Source: DAOMNN01 sp050486545
GTDB lineage: Bacteria > Pseudomonadota > Gammaproteobacteria > Burkholderiales > Rhodocyclaceae
Reading direction: 5' to 3'
Assembly: GCA_050486545.1 (NCBI GenBank)
Contig: JBJHDM010000032.1
Location: 1 to 35,711 of the forward strand
Length of the DNA stretch: 35,711 nt
Both the position numbers and the translations under genes were made by a program. This document shows, in pieces, positions 16,237-23,372 of the stretch (position 1 is the first letter of the stretch; the number at the start of each line of letters is the position of its first letter). The notes beneath the pieces are model-generated. The model saw only the letters and a program-made list of their open reading frames with translations, made no database searches and was not told the origin of the DNA.

Positions 16237-17370
16237 ATGACTCTGAAGAGCCTTATGAGAACGACAGGTCTGACCGGTGCGGCGGGAGTCGTTCTGCTTG
16301 CGACCGGCTGTGCCGGCATGGGAAGCGGGCCGAGTGCCGGTGTTGTCGACGAATACCTGCTGACGGTGACGCGGCCGGGCCAGCTGCATGTCATGGACAT
16401 GGCGACCAACACGCTGGTGCGCAGTTGCGATATTCCGGGACGATTCGGCTCGGGTGCGATGGCCGTTTCGCCCGACGGGCGCCGGGCCTATGTGCTCAGC
16501 AACATGTGGGAAGACGTCTACGGCTTCGACATCGAAACCTGCGAGATCGTCTTTTCGGCCGCGCAATCGACGGCCGACGTGAAGGTCAAGAGCTTCCAGT
16601 CGGTGGCGGTCAGCGCCGACGGCAAGGAGCTGTACACGGTTCAGAACCCGGTTCGCCATCTGCCCGATCGAATGGAAGTCCTGGAGCCGCGGCTGGCGGT
16701 CTTCAATATTGCGGACGGTCTCGATGCCAAGCCGGTCCGGACCTTCCCGGTGAACCGTCGCATCACCAAGATTGCTGCAACGGCAACGGGCGAGGTCATT
16801 CTCGGGGGTGCCGACGTGGAGGCGATCGACCCCAGAACGGGTGCGACGCGTGTGGTGACCGCACTGGCGAACTGGGATCGCGGTCCGCTGTGGCTGCCGC
16901 CGGACGCCTTCGCGATGCACTCGCAGGGCGAGCACGTCAATGAGTACATCATGCCGTACGTGACGGCGAAGTTCGACAGCGAAGAGTGGGACTTCGAAAC
17001 CGCCGAATGGTGGTGGGGCATGAGCCGGGTCGACCTCAACACGGGCGAGGCCGAGCAACTCGAGATGATCCCGCTCGAGTTCATCGTCTTCACCTTCGTA
17101 TCCGATCCGAACGACCGGAACATCCTCTACGGCGCCTTCAACACCTTGTCGAAGCACGACATCTCCAAGAAGGAGACCTTGCTGGTCGAGGACCTGCCGC
17201 ACACTTACTATAGTGTGAACATCTCCGGTGACGGCCGGACCCTGTATGTCGGGGGTGCGGCGAGCGTGGTGTCGATCCACGACGCCGAGACCTTGAAGAA
17301 GACGGGCGAAATCGCTCTGCCCGGCGATATGTCGACAGCGGATGTGCGCGTAGCGAGAATTCGTCGCTAG
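16237..17370 (+). CDS. qhpB: Quinohemoprotein amine dehydrogenase beta subunit
   Basis: A 377-residue exported protein whose repeated strands (for example SPDGRRAYVLSN, SADGKELYTVQ, SGDGRTLYVGG) form the seven-bladed propeller of the QHNDH beta subunit, which helps shape the active site over the gamma subunit. The N-terminus has a hydrophobic stretch ending in LLATGC (cysteine near residue 25), which could be a lipobox; known beta subunits are soluble periplasmic proteins, so lipid anchoring is a question rather than a claim. A GGGAG ribosome site precedes the ATG and the gap to qhpC is 15 bp. The order A-D-C-B matches other qhp/pea operons, where the gene is also called peaD. A hairpin follows the gene. 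Confidence 0.95.
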   Translation: MTLKSLMRTTGLTGAAGVVLLATGCAGMGSGPSAGVVDEYLLTVTRPGQLHVMDMATNTLVRSCDIPGRFGSGAMAVSPDGRRAYVLSNMWEDVYGFDIETCEIVFSAAQSTADVKVKSFQSVAVSADGKELYTVQNPVRHLPDRMEVLEPRLAVFNIADGLDAKPVRTFPVNRRITKIAATATGEVILGGADVEAIDPRTGATRVVTALANWDRGPLWLPPDAFAMHSQGEHVNEYIMPYVTAKFDSEEWDFETAEWWWGMSRVDLNTGEAEQLEMIPLEFIVFTFVSDPNDRNILYGAFNTLSKHDISKKETLLVEDLPHTYYSVNISGDGRTLYVGGAASVVSIHDAETLKKTGEIALPGDMSTADVRVARIRR

Positions 17371-17396
17371 ATCCGCGCCGCGTTCGTCCCCGGGAA

Positions 17397-17428
17397 GGCG
17401 GGAAGGCTCCGATCGGGGCCTTCCCGCC
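17397..17428 (+). terminator. Hairpin after qhpB, likely attenuator
   Basis: An 11-bp perfect stem (17397-17407 with 17418-17428) with a 10-nt loop containing the small palindrome CCGATCGG. It lies in the 119-bp gap between qhpB and the MCP-like gene and has no T-run. It may reduce read-through, giving more structural subunit mRNA than maturation and export mRNA, or protect the 3' end of the qhpADCB message. Confidence 0.6.
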
Positions 17429-17489
17429 TGATCGCTGGGGCCATGGGCGGCCGGATACGCCGAGACCAGAACGGAGAGATCGAACGTCG

Positions 17490-18668
17490 ATGTTTCAGAA
17501 CAAGCACAAGAAGCGGGTGGAGGAGCTGGCTGAGGCGCTGGAGCGTGCCAGATCCACTTGCGGGGCGCTCGAGGAACAGAACGCGCAGCAGGCACGGCGC
17601 ATCGAGGAGCTGGAGCGCAGGCAGGTTCCGGCCGACGGCTCCCCGGCCTCCTCCTTTGCGCCCCACCTTTCGATGATGACCCGGCGGCTGAACCGGCTCA
17701 ATGGCGAGGCCATGCTGGTGATGGAAGAGCTGTTCGAGCCGATGTCCAAGGCCTACAGCAACGGCCGCATCATGAAAAAGAGCGAGGAGTCCATCGCGTC
17801 GCTCAAGGCCATGCTCGAGGAGATGTCCGGCCATCTGGGGGAGAACCGGCAGGTCGTCCCCAATCTCGATAGGGCCGCTTCGGAGATCGTCAATTTCGTC
17901 GGTCTCATCGACGAGATCGCGAAGCAGACCAACCTGCTCGCCCTGAATGCCGCGATCGAGGCCGCACGGGCCGGCGAATCCGGGCGCGGGTTCGCCGTGG
18001 TCGCCGATGAAGTCCGTTCGCTGGCTGAGAAGTCGGCACAGACCACCAGGCATATCTCCGCGCTGGTGACCCAGATCGAAGACAACACCGCCCGGGCCGG
18101 GGCGCTGATTTCGGGTGTTGCGAGACGGGCCGACGAGGTGCGCGAGGTCTCCGAGGAAGTCGCCGGGACGACCGGTCATACGGCCCGGGAAATCGGCATT
18201 CTCCAGGGCTCCGCCTACCGAAGCATGGCTTCCGGGCATATCCTGTGCTGCATGCTGTGGTTCGATGCGCTCTGTACGCGTGTCCTGCAGGCCTGCCTCG
18301 AGGGCAAGGGCGATGCGTCCTGGAGTGCCGACGCTCGCGACAACTACTTTGCGGCGTGGTACTTCGACGGCGACGACAACGAGTTCGAGTTCCGGGCGCG
18401 CAAGGAATTCAAGGAGATCGGCCCCCTGTACGAGACGCTGCTGAAGACCTGCGAGCAGGCCGTCGCATCGGGGTCGATCGGCCAGGGTGCCCGGGTGTCG
18501 GAGGCCTTCCGTGCCATGGACGAGACCTGCGAGCGGATCGTCTCGTCGTTGAAAACCGTGCAGCGATACCTGATCGAACGGTTCGAGGCCGCCGCTGCGG
18601 CACCGGATGGATCGGGTCCGGCGCGGCGATCGGTTGTGGATCCGGCCCCATCGGATTCCGGCACTTGA
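17490..18668 (+). CDS. Soluble MCP-like signalling protein with degenerate CZB-like domain
   Basis: A 392-residue cytoplasmic protein without membrane segments. An N-terminal coiled coil (5-45) leads to a methyl-accepting chemotaxis signalling hairpin (about 85-245) with the conserved tip FVGLIDEIAKQTNLLALNA and GRGFAVVADEVRSLAE. The C-terminal part (248-360) has the outline of a chemoreceptor zinc-binding (CZB) domain: H250, the W-Y-x-x-G motif near 290-294 and a following F-x-x-x-L-Y helix. The usual C and the later two histidines appear replaced (N285/Y286, Y314, L318), so zinc binding is doubtful. It lies inside the qhp cluster between structural and maturation genes on the same strand, with GGAGAG before the ATG. 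I do not know it as a standard qhp gene. It may link amine oxidation or periplasmic redox state to taxis or to the hybrid kinase; this is inference. Confidence 0.85.
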   Translation: MFQNKHKKRVEELAEALERARSTCGALEEQNAQQARRIEELERRQVPADGSPASSFAPHLSMMTRRLNRLNGEAMLVMEELFEPMSKAYSNGRIMKKSEESIASLKAMLEEMSGHLGENRQVVPNLDRAASEIVNFVGLIDEIAKQTNLLALNAAIEAARAGESGRGFAVVADEVRSLAEKSAQTTRHISALVTQIEDNTARAGALISGVARRADEVREVSEEVAGTTGHTAREIGILQGSAYRSMASGHILCCMLWFDALCTRVLQACLEGKGDASWSADARDNYFAAWYFDGDDNEFEFRARKEFKEIGPLYETLLKTCEQAVASGSIGQGARVSEAFRAMDETCERIVSSLKTVQRYLIERFEAAAAAPDGSGPARRSVVDPAPSDSGT

Positions 18669-18738
18669 TCCCCTGGAGCCGATTCGGCCGGGCACCTTGC
18701 GTCCGATCCGTCTCGTCGGACGATTCGGGAGGGGCGCG

Positions 18739-20478
18739 ATGCTGAACTGGCTGGTACGGGCCATCCACTCCGACGACCGACCGGCCCTGCGGCAGGGGCT
18801 GGAATGGCTGTATGGCTACATCCGGCCCCGACGCCGCGCGATTGTCGGCCTGCTGGCCCTTTCCGTGCTCGCCTCGGTGCTCGTGCTCGCCCAGCCCTGG
18901 CTGGTCAAGCTCCTGATCGATGACGGCCTGCTGGCCGGGGACTATCCCACCCTGGTCGTGATTGCCGTGGCGATGATGGGGGTCGGCGTACTCGGGACCG
19001 CGCTGGCCGGCATCAATCGCTATCTGCACACCCGTCTTTCCGGGCAGATCCTGTTCGCCTTGCGCAGCGACGTCTACCGTCATCTGCAGACCCTGTCGCC
19101 GGTGTTCTTCGCGCAACGTCGCACCGGCGACCTGCTGAGCCGGATCGACGGGGATGTCGCCGAGATCCAGCGCTTCGCCCTGGACAGCCTGTTCGCCGCG
19201 GTCAGCAGCGTCCTCGGACTGATCGGGGCGTTGTTCCTGCTCGTTGCCCTGTCCTGGGAGCTCTCGCTGCTGGTCCTCGTGCTGATTCCCCTGGAGATTC
19301 TGTGGCTGCGGTGGATGCGGCGCAAGGTCGAGCAGCGCACGCGCCGGTTGAGAGAGCGTTCGGCGGATCTTTCGAGCTTCCTGGTCGAAACCCTGCCGGC
19401 CATGAAGTTCATCCAGTCGTCCGGTCAGACGCGACGCGAGGGCGAGCGGCTCGACGGGCTGAACCACCGCTATCTGTCGGATCTGCTCCGCCTGCAGGTC
19501 ACGGAGTTCTTCACTCATGCCGTGCCCGGCACGCTGACATCGCTGACCCGGGCCAGCGCCTTCCTGATCGGAGGCTGGTGGGTCATCCAGGGACAGTGGC
19601 AACTTGGCTCGCTGATCGCGTTCTCGGCCTACCTCGGCATGGCGGTGGGGCCTGTAAACAGCTTGCTGGGCCTGTATGTCGCCGTCCAGCGCATGAGCGT
19701 GAGCCTTACCCGCGTCAACGAACTGCGGCAGGCCAGTCCGGATGTGTCTGCACCGGTGGTGTCGCAGCCGCTCGCCGACGATGCCGGCGGCGAGATCCGG
19801 TTCGAGACGGTCGTATTCGCGTATCCCGGCCGCGACCCGGTCCTGAACGGCGTCGATGTCCGCATCCCGGCCGGTTGCCGGGTCGGATTGGGTGGCGTAT
19901 CCGGGGCCGGCAAGACGACGCTGGTCGATCTGCTGCACCGCCATTTCGATCCGCAGCAGGGCAGGATCGTGCTCGACGGCGTCGACCTCCGCCGACTCGA
20001 TCCGCTCGCGTTGCGACGTGCGGTGGCGATTGTCAGCCAGGATATCGTGCTGTTTCGCGGATCGCTGGCCGACAACATCCGCTATGCGAGACCGGAGGCC
20101 TCCGATGCGCAAGTCGAGCAGGCTGCGCGGGATGCGCGACTGGGCGAGCTGGCCGATACGCTTCCCCAGGGGCTTGAGACGCCTGTCGGCGAGCGCGGCC
20201 AGCAGTTGTCCGGTGGGCAGCGGCAACGCATCGCGATCGCGCGTGCCTTGCTGCAGGATCCGCGGGTCATCGTGCTCGACGAGGCGACGTCGGCAGTGGA
20301 CGAGGCCACCGAAGCGGAGGTCATCGCAGCCGTCGACCGACTGTTCGCGGGGCGGACACGGATCCTCATCAGTCATCGTTCTGCCACATTGTCCGGATGC
20401 GACCGGTTGCTGCAACTCGAGGGAGGGCGGCTCGTCGCAGCGAGGGAAGGCACCCGGGAGGAGATTGCCCATGCTTGA
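18739..20478 (+). CDS. qhpF: ABC exporter for QHNDH gamma subunit
   Basis: A 579-residue ABC half-transporter: an N-terminal six-helix membrane domain (about 25-320) fused to an ATPase domain (about 340-579) with Walker A GVSGAGKTT (K392), signature LSGGQ (490-494), Walker B VIVLDE (D514, E515) and the switch histidine in LISHR. It presumably works as a homodimer in the inner membrane. In known qhp operons, QhpF moves the crosslinked, leader-free gamma subunit to the periplasm, which explains why QhpC has no Sec signal. The start at 18739 is supported by GGGAGGGG; a longer reading from 18607 would overlap the preceding gene. A 7-bp stem (18700-18706 with 18716-18722) lies in the 70-bp gap before it. 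Confidence 0.9.
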   Translation: MLNWLVRAIHSDDRPALRQGLEWLYGYIRPRRRAIVGLLALSVLASVLVLAQPWLVKLLIDDGLLAGDYPTLVVIAVAMMGVGVLGTALAGINRYLHTRLSGQILFALRSDVYRHLQTLSPVFFAQRRTGDLLSRIDGDVAEIQRFALDSLFAAVSSVLGLIGALFLLVALSWELSLLVLVLIPLEILWLRWMRRKVEQRTRRLRERSADLSSFLVETLPAMKFIQSSGQTRREGERLDGLNHRYLSDLLRLQVTEFFTHAVPGTLTSLTRASAFLIGGWWVIQGQWQLGSLIAFSAYLGMAVGPVNSLLGLYVAVQRMSVSLTRVNELRQASPDVSAPVVSQPLADDAGGEIRFETVVFAYPGRDPVLNGVDVRIPAGCRVGLGGVSGAGKTTLVDLLHRHFDPQQGRIVLDGVDLRRLDPLALRRAVAIVSQDIVLFRGSLADNIRYARPEASDAQVEQAARDARLGELADTLPQGLETPVGERGQQLSGGQRQRIAIARALLQDPRVIVLDEATSAVDEATEAEVIAAVDRLFAGRTRILISHRSATLSGCDRLLQLEGGRLVAAREGTREEIAHA

Positions 20479-21151
20479 ACCGGTCCGCATCGGAATCATC
20501 GACAGCGGTTTCCGCCCCGATCAGGCCCCCAGGGTCCGCGCCTCGGCCGGATTCGTCGCCGGAGCGCACGAGGTCTCCAGGGCCGACGCGATCGCGGACC
20601 GCCTCGGTCATGGCGGAGCGATCCTCGACCTCGTGTCCTGGGGAGCGCCGGACGCGACGTTCGTCGTTGCCCAGGTCTTTCGCGAGCGCCTGGCGGCTTC
20701 GGCGGCACAGGTTGCGGCCGCGCTCGACTGGGTGGTCGATCAGGGTGCGCAGGTCGTCAACCTCAGCCTGGGGTTGCGCAACGACCGGGACGTGCTTGCC
20801 CGCGCCTGCGAGCGTGCTTTGGCGGCCGGCGTGATCGTGTGCGCGTCGAGTCCCGCGCGGGGCGAGGCGGTCTATCCGGCCGCCTACCCGGGCGTCTTGC
20901 GCATGACCGGTGATGCGCGTTGCCGCCGCGGCGAGATCTCCCATCTGGCGACCCGGTATGCGGACTTCGGTGCCCATGTGCGGCCGCTCGGAAACGGGCC
21001 GGCGGGTGTCGGTGCGAGTGCGGGTTGTGCCCATCTGAGCGGTGAGATCGGACGCTTCCTGGGCGATGGAGGGGCGGCGATTCCGATCCATGTCCGCAAC
21101 CACCTGATCGGCCGCGCTTCCTACCACGGGCCCGAACGGCGCGTCGGTTGA
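20471..21151 (+). CDS. qhpE: Subtilisin-like leader peptidase for QHNDH gamma subunit
   Basis: A 226-residue S8-family serine protease with the catalytic triad visible as D11 (IGIIDSG), H47 (DRLGHGG) and S183 (VGASAGCAHLSG). It has no signal peptide and no propeptide, so it acts in the cytoplasm, where QhpE removes the 28-residue leader of QhpC after QhpD has made the crosslinks. The position of the oxyanion-hole asparagine of subtilisin (AAGN) appears to be proline (ASSPARG, near residue 128). The serine motif is GASAG rather than GTSMA. The gene overlaps the end of qhpF by 8 bp and is followed after 4 bp by qhpG. It is smaller than secreted subtilisins, as expected for a dedicated maturation protease. 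Confidence 0.9.
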   Translation: MLEPVRIGIIDSGFRPDQAPRVRASAGFVAGAHEVSRADAIADRLGHGGAILDLVSWGAPDATFVVAQVFRERLAASAAQVAAALDWVVDQGAQVVNLSLGLRNDRDVLARACERALAAGVIVCASSPARGEAVYPAAYPGVLRMTGDARCRRGEISHLATRYADFGAHVRPLGNGPAGVGASAGCAHLSGEIGRFLGDGGAAIPIHVRNHLIGRASYHGPERRVG

Positions 21152-21155
21152 GTCC

Positions 21156-22490
21156 ATGCGTTGCGGGATCCTGATCCTGGGTGCGGGGCCGGCGGCAGCC
21201 GTGACCGCACTGGGGTTGCAGCGTCTCGGTCATGAAGTGTGCGTGGTCGCCATGGAGCGGCCTTTCGGGGCGGTCGAGGGCGTCTCCGAGCGGGTGGTCG
21301 AGGCCTTGCACGCAGCGGGCCTGAGAGCGTTCGAGGCGTCGTTGCCCGAAGCGTCGGCACGCACGGTGACCTGGAACGGCGTGACCAGCGCGGCGAACCG
21401 GGAACGGCTGATCCGCCGTGCCGATTTCGACCGCAGCCTGTGGCACGATCTCGGACGCCATGGCGTGACGCGGGTGCGGGGACGCGTGCACAGTTGTACG
21501 GCATGCGAGTGCGGCTTCGTTGCCGAGGTCGTCACCGACAAGGGCCTTCTTCGCATCGAATCCCGATTCCTTGTCGAAGCCCGCGGTCGCATGGCGCCGG
21601 TCGCCGGTGTGGCGCGCGTACGAGGTCCCGAAACGGTCGCGGTGGTGCACGACCGACGGGGGCCTCCCGGCGCCCCCCATTCGGCGGTGCAGAGCCATGC
21701 GGATGGCTGGGCGTGGATGGCTTCGGACCGGGACGGGCGCCGCTACCTGCAGCTCACGTTCGATGCACGCGAGCACCGCCTGCCGCCGAAGCACGCACTG
21801 CGTGCGTTCTGCGAAGCCCGCCTGGCCCAGCTCGAGCGCGCGCGCCCGTTCCTCGAAGACTCCGAACCCGGCGAACTGCTGCATGCGCGCACCAGCACGC
21901 CGATCCTGTGTCGTGAGCCGGCGGGGCGGGACTGGATCCGTATCGGGGATGCCGCCATGGCGGTCGACCCGCTGTCGGGCAACGGCATCTTCCAGGCCTT
22001 GTCCTCGGCCATGCAGGCGCCTGCCGTCGTCAATACCTTGCTGCGTCGGCCCGAACATGCCGAACGGGCCATCCGCTTTCATCGCGAGCGTGTGGTCGGG
22101 CTGTTTCAGCGCTTTGCCCGAGTCGGGCGGGACTTCTGCGTGATGGAAGGGCAGTGGCCCGATCGGCCGTTCTGGTCCAGGCGAGCAGGCTGGCCGGATG
22201 CGGCGCCGGCCCATCCGGCAGTCACGCCCGCCGACGTCCGGATCGCCTCCATGCCGGTGGTCCGTGCCGGTTTCATCGATGAGGCCGAAGTGGTCGTTAC
22301 GCCGGCCGATCCGCTCGGGGTCTGGCAACTCGGCGGCCATGCCGTGGCGCCACTGCTGCGGGCCGCCCGCGGGGCATCTTCGTCACCGCTGAACGCGATC
22401 GAACGCGTGCTCGGCCGGGATGCCTTCCAGGCACCGGAATATCACGCCTGGATGCAGGCACGAGGCTGGATCGGCAGCCCCGGCGCCTGA
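21156..22490 (+). CDS. qhpG: FAD-dependent monooxygenase for CTQ formation
   Basis: A 444-residue flavoprotein with an N-terminal Rossmann FAD motif (LGAGPAA, G9-x-G11) and the second FAD-binding motif GDAAMAVDPLSGNG (D265), both typical of the flavin hydroxylase/tryptophan halogenase-like group. Known QhpG hydroxylates the gamma-subunit tryptophan (W43) on the crosslinked intermediate, the step before quinone formation. No signal peptide is present, so it acts in the cytoplasm before export. It follows qhpE by 4 bp and ends the operon. Its stop codon lies within a hairpin shared with the convergent folE2 gene. Confidence 0.9.
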   Translation: MRCGILILGAGPAAAVTALGLQRLGHEVCVVAMERPFGAVEGVSERVVEALHAAGLRAFEASLPEASARTVTWNGVTSAANRERLIRRADFDRSLWHDLGRHGVTRVRGRVHSCTACECGFVAEVVTDKGLLRIESRFLVEARGRMAPVAGVARVRGPETVAVVHDRRGPPGAPHSAVQSHADGWAWMASDRDGRRYLQLTFDAREHRLPPKHALRAFCEARLAQLERARPFLEDSEPGELLHARTSTPILCREPAGRDWIRIGDAAMAVDPLSGNGIFQALSSAMQAPAVVNTLLRRPEHAERAIRFHRERVVGLFQRFARVGRDFCVMEGQWPDRPFWSRRAGWPDAAPAHPAVTPADVRIASMPVVRAGFIDEAEVVVTPADPLGVWQLGGHAVAPLLRAARGASSSPLNAIERVLGRDAFQAPEYHAWMQARGWIGSPGA

Positions 22491-22507
22491 AGCGGATGCC
22501 GGGGGCT
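22476..22507. terminator. Bidirectional terminator hairpin between qhpG and folE2
   Basis: AGCCCCGGC (22476-22484) pairs with GCCGGGGGCT (22498-22507), with one bulged G. The arms include the end of qhpG and touch the last base of folE2, so the hairpin could stop both convergent transcripts. There is no long T-run on either strand. Confidence 0.55.
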
Positions 22508-23313
22508 CAGCTCGGCTGGCGCTTGTCGCGCTCGATGATTGCGTAGGCCGAGTGGTTGTGGATGGATTCGAAGTTCTCGGATTCGACCGCGAACGCGCTG
22601 ATCCGCGGTTCCGCATCCAGCAGGCCGGCGACGTCTCGTACCATGTCCTCGACGAACTTGGGGTTGTCGTAGGCGCGCTCGGTCACGTGTTTCTCGTCGG
22701 GGCGCTTGAGCAGACCGTAGAGTTCGCACGACGCCTGTCCTTCGACGAGTTGCACGATCTCCTCGATCCACAGGTGGTCGTTCAGCGTCGCGGTGACCGT
22801 GACGTGCGAACGCTGGTTGTGGGCGCCGTAGTCGGAGATCTTCTTGGAACAGGGGCACAGGCTGGTGACCGGGACGACGATTTTCATCGTGAACTCGTAG
22901 TGGCCGCCTTCGCGGATCTCGCCGGTGAAGGTGACCTCGTAATCCATCAGGCTCTGGACGCCCGAAACCGGAGCGGACTTGTTGATGAAGTACGGGAACG
23001 TCATCTCGACGTGACCGGTTTCCGCTTCCAGCCGCTTGACCATCTCCCGCAGCATCGGCTCGAAGGACTCTACCGAGATCTCCCGCTCGTTGCTGTTGAG
23101 GATCTCGACGAAGCGCGACATGTGGGTGCCCTTGAAGTTGTGGGGCAGGCCGACGTACATGTTGAACATCGCGACGGTGTGCTGCACGCCGCCCTTTCGG
23201 TCGCTGACCTTGACGGGATGACGAATCGACTTGATCCCGACCTTGTTGATGGCGAGCCGACGGATGTCCTCGGCGCTCTGAACGTCGGGAATGTTGTGGG
23301 TGACGGTGTTCAT
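22507..23313 (-). CDS. folE2: GTP cyclohydrolase FolE2 (type IB)
   Basis: A 268-residue enzyme that converts GTP to 7,8-dihydroneopterin triphosphate, the first step of folate and queuosine synthesis. The family signature is the conserved cysteine region SLCPCSKKISDYGAHNQRSHV near residues 145-165. Unlike FolE, FolE2 does not depend on zinc, and in many bacteria it is induced by zinc limitation. The start at 23313 gives the normal family N-terminus (MNTVTHNIPDVQ). It lies 59 bp after dxs on the same strand and may be the last gene of the xseB-ispA-dxs transcript. No folE gene is seen in the window. Confidence 0.95.
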   Translation of the reverse strand: MNTVTHNIPDVQSAEDIRRLAINKVGIKSIRHPVKVSDRKGGVQHTVAMFNMYVGLPHNFKGTHMSRFVEILNSNEREISVESFEPMLREMVKRLEAETGHVEMTFPYFINKSAPVSGVQSLMDYEVTFTGEIREGGHYEFTMKIVVPVTSLCPCSKKISDYGAHNQRSHVTVTATLNDHLWIEEIVQLVEGQASCELYGLLKRPDEKHVTERAYDNPKFVEDMVRDVAGLLDAEPRISAFAVESENFESIHNHSAYAIIERDKRQPS

Positions 23314-23372
23314 GCGATGTTCTCTGTGGGGGTCGATTTCCCGGCCGATGCTAACAAGCCCGACAAATCTAC

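Noticed and set aside
14230..17595. 1121-codon - strand frame opposite qhpA, qhpD, qhpC and qhpB
   Set aside because: It spans four well-supported genes and their gaps on the other strand and has no recognisable domains.
18409..22340. Long - strand frames opposite qhpF, qhpE and qhpG
   Set aside because: The + strand has all ABC, S8 and FAD motifs; the antisense frames are rich in Arg/Pro/Gly and lack domains.
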